This document shows positions 1 through 7,737 of a DNA stretch of 51,795 nucleotides, one piece after another. How positions within the stretch are numbered: the first letter of the stretch is position 1; every line of letters begins with the position of its first letter. Below the pieces are notes generated by a model that was not told the origin of the DNA, did not search any database, and saw nothing but the letters and a program-made list of their open reading frames with translations. The stretch lies in contig NZ_LZKR01000169.1 of assembly GCF_001672915.1 (NCBI RefSeq), positions 1-51,795 of the forward strand, in the 5' to 3' direction. The position numbers and the translations under genes are program-made. This stretch comes from Mycobacterium sp. 1245805.9. Its GTDB lineage: Bacteria; Actinomycetota; Actinomycetes; Mycobacteriales; Mycobacteriaceae.

Positions 1-160
1 GGGCCGGCCTCACGGGCAGCCTGGTCGCCGGTCAGAACTTCGGCGCCGCCGCCGGAGAGTAGGCGGGCGTGCCGGGTCGTGGGGCCGGCGGGGGGGGGGG
101 GGGCGCCCCCGGGGGGCGGCCCCGGGGGGGGTAAAACAGGACCCCCCCCCCCCCCCCGCG
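1..160. other. Chimeric, low-complexity contig end (probable assembly artefact)
   Basis: Bases 1-50 are the exact reverse complement of 14794-14843, inside the PE gene further on. Bases 51-81 are an exact direct copy of 14603-14633 from the same gene, so the two pieces are joined in opposite orientation. From about 82 to 157 the sequence is mostly G and C homopolymers with one AT-containing island (gtaaaacagg). No coherent reading frame links these pieces to the PGRS frame that begins at 161. I read this as a mis-joined, poly-G-filled contig end rather than real DNA. Confidence 0.7.
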
Positions 161-532
161 ACCGGCGGCACCGGCGGGGCCGGCGGCAACACGGGCTTGC
201 TCGGGGGCGGCGGTGGCGGGGGCGGGCACGGCGGGATGGGTGGACTGTTCGGCACGGGCGGCCCCGGCGGTTCCGGCGGTACCGGGGTTACCGGGGGCAA
301 CGGTGGTGGGGGCGGCAACGCCGCCCTGATCGGCAACGGCGGCGCGGGCGGCAACGGCGGTTTCGGCGCGGCCCAAGATGGCGCCGGCGGCAACGGCGGC
401 GACGCCCAGCTGATCGGGTTCGGCGGCAACGGCGGCAACGGTTTCACCGCCGCCACGAATCCCCCCGGCGTGGGCGGCCAGGGCGGCTTGCTGATCGGCG
501 TACCCGGCGCGGACGGCCTTACCTTCGCTTAG
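161..532 (+). CDS. PE_PGRS family protein, C-terminal fragment
   Basis: An open frame from 161 to the TAG at 530-532 encodes about 123 residues of Gly-Gly-Asn/Ala/Thr triplet repeats (GNGGAGGNGG type), typical of the PGRS domain of mycobacterial PE_PGRS proteins. It ends with a non-repetitive tail, PGADGLTFA. The PE domain and any start codon are missing, because upstream sequence is the artefactual stretch at 1-160. A TTG at 197 is in frame but is unlikely to be a true start. It is convergent with the mftG gene ending at 543. Members are surface-associated or exported by type VII secretion; no specific function can be given. Confidence 0.7.
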   Translation, partial: TGGTGGAGGNTGLLGGGGGGGGHGGMGGLFGTGGPGGSGGTGVTGGNGGGGGNAALIGNGGAGGNGGFGAAQDGAGGNGGDAQLIGFGGNGGNGFTAATNPPGVGGQGGLLIGVPGADGLTFA

Positions 533-542
533 CGAACTCGAC

Positions 543-1964
543 TCATTCGACGAACTCCGCGGCGCGGTGGCCGACCATCACGATGGTGGCGTGCGGCCCG
601 CGGCTGGTGATCTCCGGCAGGATGGAACCGTCGATCACCCAAAGGTTTTCGATGCCATGGACCCGGCAACGCGGGTCGACGACGGCACCCATCGGCGCCG
701 TGCCGCACAGATGCTGCGACGTCGACCACACCGGCGACCCGACAGACGTTGCGGCACCGGCCAATTCGCGGGCCAGTTCGCTGCCCCGGCGCAGCGCGGC
801 GACGTCGTCGGGTTCGCTGTCGTAGCGGTGCTCGATGTGCGGCGGCACGTCGGGATCCGGCGAGACCAGCGTGATGCGCCCGCGCGCCCGCGGCCGCATC
901 AGCGCCACCCCGATGTGCGGCCAGTCGGGGTGTCCCGCGGTGCCGTCGCCGGTCATCGCGACGAATCCGCCCGTGTACGGCCGGATCTCGATCCCGTCGG
1001 CGGTGCTGAGCACCACCTCCACCACGGGCCGGCCCGGGGCCACGGCCCAGTTCGTCGGCAACACCCACTCGGGGTGGTCGCTGCACGACGTCGCGACCGG
1101 CAGCGGCGCCACCACCGGGACGCCCGCGACGCGCAGCATTGCCTCGTCGCCGATCCCCGAGAGCATCAGCAGGTGAGCCGACTCGATCGCACCGGCGCAC
1201 AACACGATTCGATCGGCGGAAAGCGCCGCCGGACCTTGCGGGCCGATCACCTCGACGCCCACCGCCGCGGCGCCCGCGAAACGCAGTCGCACCGCGCGGG
1301 TCCGCTCCAGCAACGTCAGGTTGGGCCGCGCGAGCGCCGGCAGCAGGTACGCGGCCCCGGATCCGGTGCGCACGCCGTCGACGATATTGAGGGGGACCGC
1401 ACCCAGCCCCGAAACCAGTTCCCGCCCAGCATCGTTGAGATCGTCGATCCACCGAAAGCCCGCGCGCTCGGCCGCCGCGATGAAAGCTTCGGTGGTACCG
1501 GTCATTTCGCGGGTCCGGCGCACCGGGATCGGCCCGTCCCGGCCGTGGGCGGGGCCGTCGAAATCGAGGTCGGTCTCGACGGCGCGGAAGTGCTCGAGCA
1601 CGTCGGACCACGCCCAGCCGGGAACCCCGACGTCATCGAAGTCGCGCGGCAGGCCGCGGCAGAAGTAGCCGCCGTTGATCGCACCCGAACCGCCGACGGT
1701 GGCCCCGCGCACGATCGGCAGCTTGAGGGCGTGCCGATCGGTCAGCGTGGTCAGGTACCGCCGCGCGAGCGGGCTGCCGACCCCGATCGGCAGTTGCAGC
1801 CCGTTGGCGGTCAGGGCCAGCAGCTCCGGGTCGGCGAGCGCGGGGCCGGCCTCCAGGACGGTGACGGTACGGGCGGGATCGGCGGAAAGGCGTTCGGCGA
1901 CAACCGAACCAGCGCTGCCGGCACCGACGATCAGCACATCGCTGTGCGGGGCGGCTGCGGTCAA
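543..1964 (-). CDS. mftG: Mycofactocin system GMC oxidoreductase MftG
   Basis: This is a GMC-family FAD oxidoreductase that closes the mycofactocin cluster; MftG is linked in the literature to re-oxidation of reduced mycofactocin and to alcohol metabolism. The N-terminus has the dinucleotide-binding motif VGAGSAGS (about residues 14-21) followed by the ADP-binding acidic end VLEAGPAL. The C-terminal GMC block HLCGTAPMGAVVDP with WVIDGSILPE is present. The open frame extends to an ATG at 2024, but that start overlaps mftF by 44 bases and adds 20 residues unlike the family. I prefer TTG at 1964, giving 473 residues, close to the roughly 480 of relatives. It lies 16 bases after the mftF stop in the same direction. 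Confidence 0.9.
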   Translation of the reverse strand: MTAAAPHSDVLIVGAGSAGSVVAERLSADPARTVTVLEAGPALADPELLALTANGLQLPIGVGSPLARRYLTTLTDRHALKLPIVRGATVGGSGAINGGYFCRGLPRDFDDVGVPGWAWSDVLEHFRAVETDLDFDGPAHGRDGPIPVRRTREMTGTTEAFIAAAERAGFRWIDDLNDAGRELVSGLGAVPLNIVDGVRTGSGAAYLLPALARPNLTLLERTRAVRLRFAGAAAVGVEVIGPQGPAALSADRIVLCAGAIESAHLLMLSGIGDEAMLRVAGVPVVAPLPVATSCSDHPEWVLPTNWAVAPGRPVVEVVLSTADGIEIRPYTGGFVAMTGDGTAGHPDWPHIGVALMRPRARGRITLVSPDPDVPPHIEHRYDSEPDDVAALRRGSELARELAGAATSVGSPVWSTSQHLCGTAPMGAVVDPRCRVHGIENLWVIDGSILPEITSRGPHATIVMVGHRAAEFVE

Positions 1965-1980
1965 GGGGGCTTCGAACCCG

Positions 1981-3393
1981 CTATGTGCGAATCTGCGGCT
2001 TGAGCGCGCGCACGTTGCGTTCACGCGCCACGCCCCACCACAGCCCGAGGCCGTAGGCCAGGTCGTCGACCCGCTTGAGCAACACGTAGGTCAGCAGCCC
2101 GATGGGTTCGGCCTCGTCGCCGGTCGCGTCCCGGCGGCGCAGCCAGTCCACCACGCCGTCCATGACGGCGGCCACCAGCACGACGCGTCTGCAGTGGCGC
2201 GACAGGATCGCCGCGACCAGCGCCAGCGGCCAGTAGTGCCGGCACAGCGCCGACGCCAGCTGCAGCGCCGCCGACCACAGGCCGCGCGTCGCGATCGTCA
2301 GGACGTCAACGAGCGAAGTCTCGGCGCCGCGCATCGCCTTGGCGATCCGCCGGCCGGTCAGCAGGGCGACGACGATGGAGGCGAGCTGGCTGAGGCTCGT
2401 CCCCAGCGCCACCAGGATCCAGGCCATCAGCGCCCAGCCGGAGATCACCACCGGGGCCGTCTTGTCCGGGTGACGCACCGACAGCGGGGCCGCCGAACCG
2501 CCGTAAAAGGCCTTGCGCGCGAGCCAATCCCGTAGCTCGGTGCGGTGGTCGTGGGCGACCTGGGCGATCGGCTCGTAGCGCAGCCGCGCACCCGCTTCGA
2601 TCAGCCGCCAGCACAGGTCGACGTCCTCGCCGGACTGCATCGTCTCGTCGAACCCGCCGACGTCACGGATGGCCGAGCGCCGGCAGATGATCGCGGCGCT
2701 GGGGACGTAGGACACCGTGCTGTGGGGCAACACCGGGGCCTCGCGCTCCCCGAGGTCCAGGGACGAGTGCACCGCCTCGTAGCGCGCCACGACGTTCTCG
2801 CTGTGCGCCAGGCCGACGATGCGCGGCGCGACCAGGGCGACGGTCGGATCGCAGAAGTGACCGAGCAGGGCCTCGAGCCAGCCCCGGCGCGGCGTCACGT
2901 CGGAGTCGAGAAACGCGACGAAGTCGGTCGTGCAGGCGGCCAGCCCGGTGTTGCGCGCCGCGGCCGGACCCTTGCTGTGCGAGTGGTGCAACACCTCGAC
3001 GTCGCAGTGCGCGCCGATGAAGTCTTCCGGCTCGATGCGGGGGAACGAACCGTCGTCGACCACGATGACGCGCAATCCGCGCAGGCAGCTGACCAGGCGG
3101 CGCACCCCGGAAACGTTGTCCCGCACCGGGATTACCACGGTCACGTCGCGGTGCGACGGGCCGCCCGCGGGGCGCGGGTGCGCCACGGTGGCGTCCAGCA
3201 GGGTGCGGGCCAGCTGGGCGCTGACGTCGTCGCGAACCTTCAGCCGGCCGTCGGAGAGCATGCTCTGGGCGGCGGGAGCCAGCTTCAGCAGGCGCGTCGG
3301 TGAGCCGCCCAGCAGGGCGGAACCGTCGCCGAGCACCCGCACGCGACGATCGACCTGGACAGCGAACCCGTCCGGCAACCGGGTTGCCGTCAT
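1981..3393 (-). CDS. mftF: Mycofactocin biosynthesis glycosyltransferase MftF
   Basis: This is a family 2 glycosyltransferase that adds a beta-1,4-glucose chain to mycofactocin precursors in mycobacteria. The GT2 nucleotide-binding strand RVIVVDDGS lies near residue 110, the metal-binding DSD motif (FLDSDVTPRRGW) near 160, and the GGFDETMQSGEDVDLCWR acceptor/catalytic region near 220-240. Hydrophobic stretches in the C-terminal third (GWALMAWILVALGTS and a second around WPLALVAAIL) suggest membrane association. The ATG at 3393 overlaps the mftE stop as ATGA, indicating translational coupling. The product is 470 residues, the length I recall for the M. tuberculosis protein Rv0696. Confidence 0.95.
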   Translation of the reverse strand: MTATRLPDGFAVQVDRRVRVLGDGSALLGGSPTRLLKLAPAAQSMLSDGRLKVRDDVSAQLARTLLDATVAHPRPAGGPSHRDVTVVIPVRDNVSGVRRLVSCLRGLRVIVVDDGSFPRIEPEDFIGAHCDVEVLHHSHSKGPAAARNTGLAACTTDFVAFLDSDVTPRRGWLEALLGHFCDPTVALVAPRIVGLAHSENVVARYEAVHSSLDLGEREAPVLPHSTVSYVPSAAIICRRSAIRDVGGFDETMQSGEDVDLCWRLIEAGARLRYEPIAQVAHDHRTELRDWLARKAFYGGSAAPLSVRHPDKTAPVVISGWALMAWILVALGTSLSQLASIVVALLTGRRIAKAMRGAETSLVDVLTIATRGLWSAALQLASALCRHYWPLALVAAILSRHCRRVVLVAAVMDGVVDWLRRRDATGDEAEPIGLLTYVLLKRVDDLAYGLGLWWGVARERNVRALKPQIRT

Positions 3394-4121
3394 GTCAGCT
3401 TCCCGTCGTGCCCGGGCGACCACCGGGCGACGCGACGGACACAGTCGTCGACCATCTCGGCGAAGATGCGCTTGCCCTCGGCGGCCGTCGCGGTGGTGGG
3501 GTCCCCCAACACCCCGACCCGGCTGACCGCCGCGACGCCCCCGCGGCGCAGCGAGGGGAGCAGGTCCCCCAACGGCGCCCGGTTCCCGGCGAGCCACCGG
3601 TCGGTCAGCACGTCGGCCGGCGAGATGTGGAGCAACACCGAAGTTTCGGTATGGCCGGCGTGGGCGTCGGCGCCGGCGGCGACACAGGGGCACCATGCGG
3701 CGTCCCGGCCCTCGGCCCGCAGCGTGCTCACCGCGCCGCGCAACGCGTCGGCATTGCCGCCGTGGCCGTTGACGAAGACGAGCCGCGGTGCCCAGCAAGC
3801 CGCTGACCTGCCGTACTCCACCAGCAGCGTCGTCAGGGCCTCGGTGCCGATCGAGATCGTTCCGGCGAAGTCTTGGTGCTCGCCGCTGGCGCCGTAGGCG
3901 ATGGCCGGCGCCACCAACCAGTCCTGTTCCAGGCGGGTCCGGGCGCCACGGGCGACCGCCGTCGCGATCCGGGTGTCGGTGTCCAGCGGGAGGTGCGGAC
4001 CGTGTTGTTCGGTCGACCCCAGCGGGACCATTAGTGACGGCGAGGTGCCGAATAGCTGGCTCGACGCCATCGTTGCTAATTCGCCGAGTACGGGCACTGG
4101 CTGATGGTAGGACGAATTCAC
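3390..4121 (-). CDS. mftE: Mycofactocin peptidase MftE (creatininase family)
   Basis: MftE is the metallopeptidase that cleaves the modified MftA to release the C-terminal Val-Tyr-derived AHDP. The creatininase signature PLGSTEQHGPHLPLDTDTR supplies metal-binding Glu/His/Asp, and NGHGGN and GHTETSVLLH are further conserved blocks. The frame is open upstream to 4250, but codons there are AT-rich and the encoded Arg/Lys-rich extension is unlike the family. GTG at 4121 gives 243 residues and fits the family start (NSSYHQPVPVLGEL); ATG at 4070 is a shorter alternative. It follows mftD across an unusual 217-base AT-rich gap and overlaps mftF by ATGA. Confidence 0.92.
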   Translation of the reverse strand: MNSSYHQPVPVLGELATMASSQLFGTSPSLMVPLGSTEQHGPHLPLDTDTRIATAVARGARTRLEQDWLVAPAIAYGASGEHQDFAGTISIGTEALTTLLVEYGRSAACWAPRLVFVNGHGGNADALRGAVSTLRAEGRDAAWCPCVAAGADAHAGHTETSVLLHISPADVLTDRWLAGNRAPLGDLLPSLRRGGVAAVSRVGVLGDPTTATAAEGKRIFAEMVDDCVRRVARWSPGHDGKLT

Positions 4122-4149
4122 CTGGCGTGCACCAATTGTTGACCCTACA

Positions 4150-4178
4150 AAATTATTTTTTTCTGGCTTGTTCACCAA
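4150..4178 (-). promoter_or_regulatory. Candidate internal promoter in the mftD-mftE gap
   Basis: The 217-base gap 4122-4338 is clearly AT-richer than its surroundings. On the minus strand it has TTGGTG (4178-4173), 17 bases including a seven-A run, then TAATTT (4155-4150); AATAAT at 4157-4152 is an overlapping alternative -10 with a shorter spacer. The position, 30-60 bases upstream of the preferred mftE start, suits a promoter that would uncouple mftE-F-G from mftA-D. The match is only moderate. Confidence 0.35.
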
Positions 4179-4338
4179 GCGGTCGAATTTGATGGCTCGT
4201 TCGTCACGGTTGCCTCGCAGGCACCACAATTTTCGCCGCCGTCGATTCACGCTAGAGGGCCAATTCGCGCTGTTGGTGAAAACGGCTCATGCTCAATCTT
4301 GGGAAAAAGGCCCGGCTTACCTGGATTTAGGCCCGGAT

Positions 4339-5520
4339 TTACGCCGGCGGCACCCCGAGCGCCCGCGCGAAGCCGGGGGGCACCAACAGGTCGTCCGGGG
4401 TGAGGTCGTGAACCGAGGAGCGCCCCAGACCCATCAGCGCCGAGTCGATGCCGCCGCGCAAGATGTCGAGGACGTTCTCGACGCCGGCCTGGCCGCCGGC
4501 CGCGAGGCCCCACAGGTACGCGCGGCCGATCATCACCGCCCGCGCGCCGAGCGCCACCGCCTTGACGACGTCGCTGCCGCGGCGGATGCCGCCGTCGAGC
4601 AGCACCTCGACCCGGTCCCCGACCGCCTCGACCACCGCGGGCAGGGCGCGGATCGACGCTGGCGTGCCGTCCAGGTTGTTGCCCCCGTGATTCGACACCG
4701 AGATCGCCGAAACACCCGCGTCCACAGCCCTTTTGGCGTCGTCGACGCGCATCACGCCCTTGAGCATGAACGGTCCGTCCCACAGCCCGCGCAGCCAGGC
4801 GATGTCGTCCCAGGTCGGCGGCGGGGTGCCCATCCACTCCCCGTATGCGGCGAAGAACGGCGGACCGGGCTCACCGCGGCGCGCCTGGTTCGGCACCCGC
4901 AGGTCCGGCGGGCGCAGCGTCTTGCCGTACTTCCACAACCAGCGGGGCTTGAAGACCGCCTCCGGAGACTGGCGCAGGATCGTGCGCAGGTTCATCTGCT
5001 CGGGGATCTTCGGGCTGCCCCAGTCGCGCCCGTGCGAGAACGACCAGTCGGTGGTGACGATCAAGCCGACCGCGCCGGCCTGGCGCGCGCGTTCCACGCG
5101 CTCGGCGATGGCGTCGCGCCCGCCGAGCCAGTACACCTGGAAGAAGACTTTCGGGTTGGCCGCGATGACCTCTTCGATCGGTTTACTGGCGAAAGACGAC
5201 AGGCCCATCGCCGTGCCCCGCGCGGCAGCCGCCCGGGCGACGGCCACCTCGCCGTCCGGATCCACCGCCTGGACGCCGGTCGGCGAAATGACCACCGGCA
5301 GCGAAATATCCTGCCCCATAACGGTAGTCGATTGGTCGCGCTTTTCCGGGGCGCCGACGACGTGGGGCGCGAATCCGAGTTCGCTGAACGCTTCGACGTT
5401 GTTCGAGACGGTGATTCCCTTTTCACTGCCCGCAAGCAGCGCCGAATAAACCGATTTCGGTAGCCGCCGCTTCGCGCGCTGCTGGGCGATGGCGACCGTT
5501 TCGAACCATTGGTCGGCCAT
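4339..5520 (-). CDS. mftD: Pre-mycofactocin synthase MftD (FMN-dependent)
   Basis: This enzyme belongs to the FMN-dependent alpha-hydroxyacid dehydrogenase family (often annotated lldD). In the mycofactocin pathway it oxidatively deaminates AHDP to pre-mycofactocin, giving the redox-active alpha-keto amide. The catalytic-histidine block SNHGGNNLDG and the FMN-phosphate segments LLDGGIRRGSDVVKA and GARAVMIGRAYLWG are all present near residues 270-330. Length is 393 residues, normal for the family. ATG at 5520 follows the mftC stop after only two bases, so it is cotranscribed. Genomic context, rather than fold alone, identifies it as MftD and not a lactate dehydrogenase. Confidence 0.95.
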   Translation of the reverse strand: MADQWFETVAIAQQRAKRRLPKSVYSALLAGSEKGITVSNNVEAFSELGFAPHVVGAPEKRDQSTTVMGQDISLPVVISPTGVQAVDPDGEVAVARAAAARGTAMGLSSFASKPIEEVIAANPKVFFQVYWLGGRDAIAERVERARQAGAVGLIVTTDWSFSHGRDWGSPKIPEQMNLRTILRQSPEAVFKPRWLWKYGKTLRPPDLRVPNQARRGEPGPPFFAAYGEWMGTPPPTWDDIAWLRGLWDGPFMLKGVMRVDDAKRAVDAGVSAISVSNHGGNNLDGTPASIRALPAVVEAVGDRVEVLLDGGIRRGSDVVKAVALGARAVMIGRAYLWGLAAGGQAGVENVLDILRGGIDSALMGLGRSSVHDLTPDDLLVPPGFARALGVPPA

Positions 5521-5522
5521 GG

Positions 5523-6689
5523 CTAGACGGGGCTTTCGTTGCAGAGCCGCGCCGGCGGTTGCGACAGTTTCAGGAGTACCGGTCCACCCGTCTTCCGGGA
5601 ATGGTCGGCGCGGGGCCGCGGGGTGGTGCGGTCACGCGCCAGGGCCTGCTCGCTGTGGCCTTGCACGCACTCGGGATCGGGCCCGTCCATCGGTAGGCCG
5701 GTGAAGAACTTGGCCGCCATGCATCCGCCCCGGCAGCTGTCGTAGTGCCCGCAGCTGCCGCACGCCCCGGCCGACTGCGGTTCGCGGAGCTCGCGAAACA
5801 ACGGCGCGTTCTTCCAGACGTTGTCAAATCCCCCGTCCGACAGGATATTTCCGGCCAGGAAGCGGTCGTGGATGGCGAACGGGCAGGCGTAGACGTCGCC
5901 CACGGGGTCGATCAGGCAGACGACCCGGCCGGCGCCGCACATGTTGAGGCCGGCCAGCGCGCCGGACTGACCGAGCGGGGCCAGGTGGAAGAAGGAGTCG
6001 CCGGTGAGCACCCGCTCCCCCTTGGCGACCAGCCAGTCGTAGAGCTGGACCTGCTGGGCGGCGGTGGGGTGCAGGTCTTCCCACACGTCCGCGCCCCGAC
6101 CCGACGGCCGCAGCCGGGTGATTCGCAGCGTGGCGCCGTAACGGCTTGCCAGCGCGGCGAATTCGTCGAGCTGGTCGACGTTGTGCCGGGTCACGACGAC
6201 GGAGATCTTGGCATCCCGGAATCCCGCCGCCGCCAGGTTCTCCAGCGCCCGCACCGCCATCGCGAACGAGCCCGCGCCGCGCACGGCGTCGTTGACCTCC
6301 GCGGTCGCGCCGTCGAGCGAGATCTGGACGTCGACGTAGTCGCTGGCCGCCAGCCGGGCGGCGACCTCCGGCGTGATGCGGACGCCGTTGGTCGAGAACT
6401 TCACGCCGACGTGGTGCGCGGTCGCGTAGTCGACCAGCTCCCAGAAGTCGGGCCGCACGGTGGGTTCGCCACCGCCGATGTTGACGTAGAACACCTGCAT
6501 GCGTTCCAGCTCGTCGATGATGTCCATGCACTGGCGGGTGGACAATTCGCGCGGATCGCGCTTGCCCGACGAGGACAAGCAGTGCACGCAGGCCAGGTTG
6601 CACGCGTAGGTCAGCTCCCACGTCAGGCAGATCGGGGCGTCCAGGCCGCGCTCGAACTGCTCGATGAGCCGCGGAACAGTGACAGTCAT
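5523..6689 (-). CDS. mftC: Mycofactocin radical SAM maturase MftC
   Basis: MftC is the radical SAM/SPASM enzyme that decarboxylates the MftA C-terminal tyrosine and forms the Val-Tyr crosslink. The radical SAM cluster motif CNLACVHC gives Cys30, Cys34 and Cys37. The GGGEP SAM-binding motif follows near residue 75. The C-terminal SPASM domain shows CGAGRVVCLIDPVGDVYACP and the later CGSCGHYDSCRGGC for auxiliary clusters. ATG at 6689 has a strong ribosome-binding site (AAGGAGG, about 6 bases upstream) and overlaps the mftB stop as ATGA. At 388 residues it has the expected length. Confidence 0.97.
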   Translation of the reverse strand: MTVTVPRLIEQFERGLDAPICLTWELTYACNLACVHCLSSSGKRDPRELSTRQCMDIIDELERMQVFYVNIGGGEPTVRPDFWELVDYATAHHVGVKFSTNGVRITPEVAARLAASDYVDVQISLDGATAEVNDAVRGAGSFAMAVRALENLAAAGFRDAKISVVVTRHNVDQLDEFAALASRYGATLRITRLRPSGRGADVWEDLHPTAAQQVQLYDWLVAKGERVLTGDSFFHLAPLGQSGALAGLNMCGAGRVVCLIDPVGDVYACPFAIHDRFLAGNILSDGGFDNVWKNAPLFRELREPQSAGACGSCGHYDSCRGGCMAAKFFTGLPMDGPDPECVQGHSEQALARDRTTPRPRADHSRKTGGPVLLKLSQPPARLCNESPV

Positions 6690-6979
6690 TCGGCCTCCTT
6701 GGCTACCAACATGTTTGACTCCGCCAGCACCCCCAGCGCGTGCAGGTAGGGACCCTGCCCGGGCTCGTCGATGCCCGCGGCGCGGCAGGCCGACCGGACG
6801 TCGGGATGGTCGGCCAGCGACCGCACCACCGTGAGGATGGTGCGGTTCTTCAGAAAGGACAGCTTGCGGGTGCCGAAGTGGTACAGCAGCGCGCCGAACG
6901 GCTCCGGCCGAACCGCCACCTGCGGGTGCAACCGCCAGCCGCGGTCGGGGTCGAACACGCGGATCAGTAGACCCCGCAC
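6686..6979 (-). CDS. mftB: Mycofactocin peptide chaperone MftB
   Basis: MftB is the small RiPP recognition element protein that binds MftA and presents it to MftC. The translated product (97 residues) begins VRGLLIRVFDPDRGW and carries the conserved LHPQVAVRPEPFGALLYHFG and KLSFLKNR segments. The start is a GTG at 6979 that sits inside the last codons of mftA (within the Met-Cys codons), giving a 16-base overlap. No better start exists, because upstream codons in this frame are only the shadow of mftA. The stop overlaps the mftC ATG. Confidence 0.93.
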   Translation of the reverse strand: MRGLLIRVFDPDRGWRLHPQVAVRPEPFGALLYHFGTRKLSFLKNRTILTVVRSLADHPDVRSACRAAGIDEPGQGPYLHALGVLAESNMLVAKEAE

Positions 6980-7053
6980 ATCCCGTCGATGGACACCTCT
7001 TCGACCAGGGTCTCGGTGACGAGCTCGGTCTCGGTCTCGTTTTCGTGCTCCAT
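6964..7053 (-). CDS. mftA: Mycofactocin precursor peptide MftA
   Basis: This 29-residue ribosomal peptide is the precursor of mycofactocin. It has an acidic leader (EHENETETELV), the conserved ETLVEEVSIDGMCGVY block and the invariant C-terminal Val-Tyr that becomes the cofactor core. The start ATG at 7053 is preceded by an AGGAAAAG-type ribosome-binding site. Its last 16 bases overlap the start of mftB. It is the first gene of the seven-gene mft operon and diverges from mftR across a 90-base gap. Confidence 0.97.
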   Translation of the reverse strand: MEHENETETELVTETLVEEVSIDGMCGVY

Positions 7054-7143
7054 GGAACTTTTCCTCCCGTTGGGACTCGACAAGGATGGATCGTTCTGGA
7101 CACAATATGGCATCGAGTGCCGCAATGGAAGGGCGGGTCTGAC
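7054..7143. promoter_or_regulatory. mftA/mftR divergent control region
   Basis: The 90 bases between the divergent mftA and mftR starts must hold the mft operon promoter and the mftR promoter. A short inverted repeat GGCA-TCGAG-TGCC lies at 7109-7121 and an AT-rich stretch (CACAATATGG) just before it. This is a plausible MftR binding region because TetR-family genes are commonly divergent from their target. I could not pick out unambiguous -35/-10 pairs. Confidence 0.4.
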
Positions 7144-7737
7144 ATGCCGCAACCGCGGGTGGGCCGACGCCGCTCGACGACACCGGGGCACATCACCGAC
7201 GTCGCCCTCGACCTGTTCGCCGCCCGGGGATTCGGCGAGGTGAGCGTCGACGACGTCGCGCACGCGGCCGGCATCGCCCGCCGCACGCTGTTTCGCTATT
7301 ACGCCTCCAAAAATGCGATCCTCTGGGGCGATTTCGACGCCCACCTCGCGCACCTGCGCGAGCTGCTCGACAACGTCGACCCGGGGGTCCCCCTCGACGA
7401 GGCGTTGCGCGGGGCGCTGTTGGCGTTCAACACCTTCGACGAGTGCGAGACGGTCCGGCACCGCCAACGCATGCGCGTCATCCTGGAAACCGCTGAGCTG
7501 CAGGCCTATTCGATGACGATGTATGCCGGCTGGCGCGAGGTCATGGCGGGTTTCGTCGCCCACCGGCTGGGCGTCAAGACCACCGACCCGCTGCCCCAGA
7601 CCGTCGCCTGGACCATGCTCGGGGTGGCGTTGAGCGCCTACGAGCACTGGCTCTCCGACGAATCCGTGCCGCTGCCGACCGCGCTCGGCGACGCGTTCGA
7701 CGTCGTCGGCGCCGGGCTGGAACGGCTGGACCGATGA
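7144..7737 (+). CDS. mftR: Mycofactocin system transcriptional regulator MftR (TetR family)
   Basis: A 197-residue TetR-type regulator. The N-terminal helix-turn-helix is clear: ALDLFAARGFGEVSVDDVAH, AAGIARRTLFRYYASK (about residues 20-60). The remainder is the helical ligand-binding half. In mycobacteria the homologue next to mftA represses the mft cluster and is released by acyl-CoA type ligands. ATG at 7144 is chosen because GGAAGGG lies just upstream and upstream in-frame codons fall in the control region. Its stop overlaps the next gene as ATGA. Confidence 0.92.
   Translation: MPQPRVGRRRSTTPGHITDVALDLFAARGFGEVSVDDVAHAAGIARRTLFRYYASKNAILWGDFDAHLAHLRELLDNVDPGVPLDEALRGALLAFNTFDECETVRHRQRMRVILETAELQAYSMTMYAGWREVMAGFVAHRLGVKTTDPLPQTVAWTMLGVALSAYEHWLSDESVPLPTALGDAFDVVGAGLERLDR

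Noticed and set aside
79..160. Possible genuine G-quadruplex or regulatory homopolymer tract
   Set aside because: The tracts follow exact chimeric pieces of a distant gene, so an assembly artefact is the simpler explanation.
4122..4250. 43-residue N-terminal extension of MftE from ATG 4250
   Set aside because: AT-rich, Arg/Lys-rich and unlike the creatininase family; more likely non-coding DNA with a promoter.
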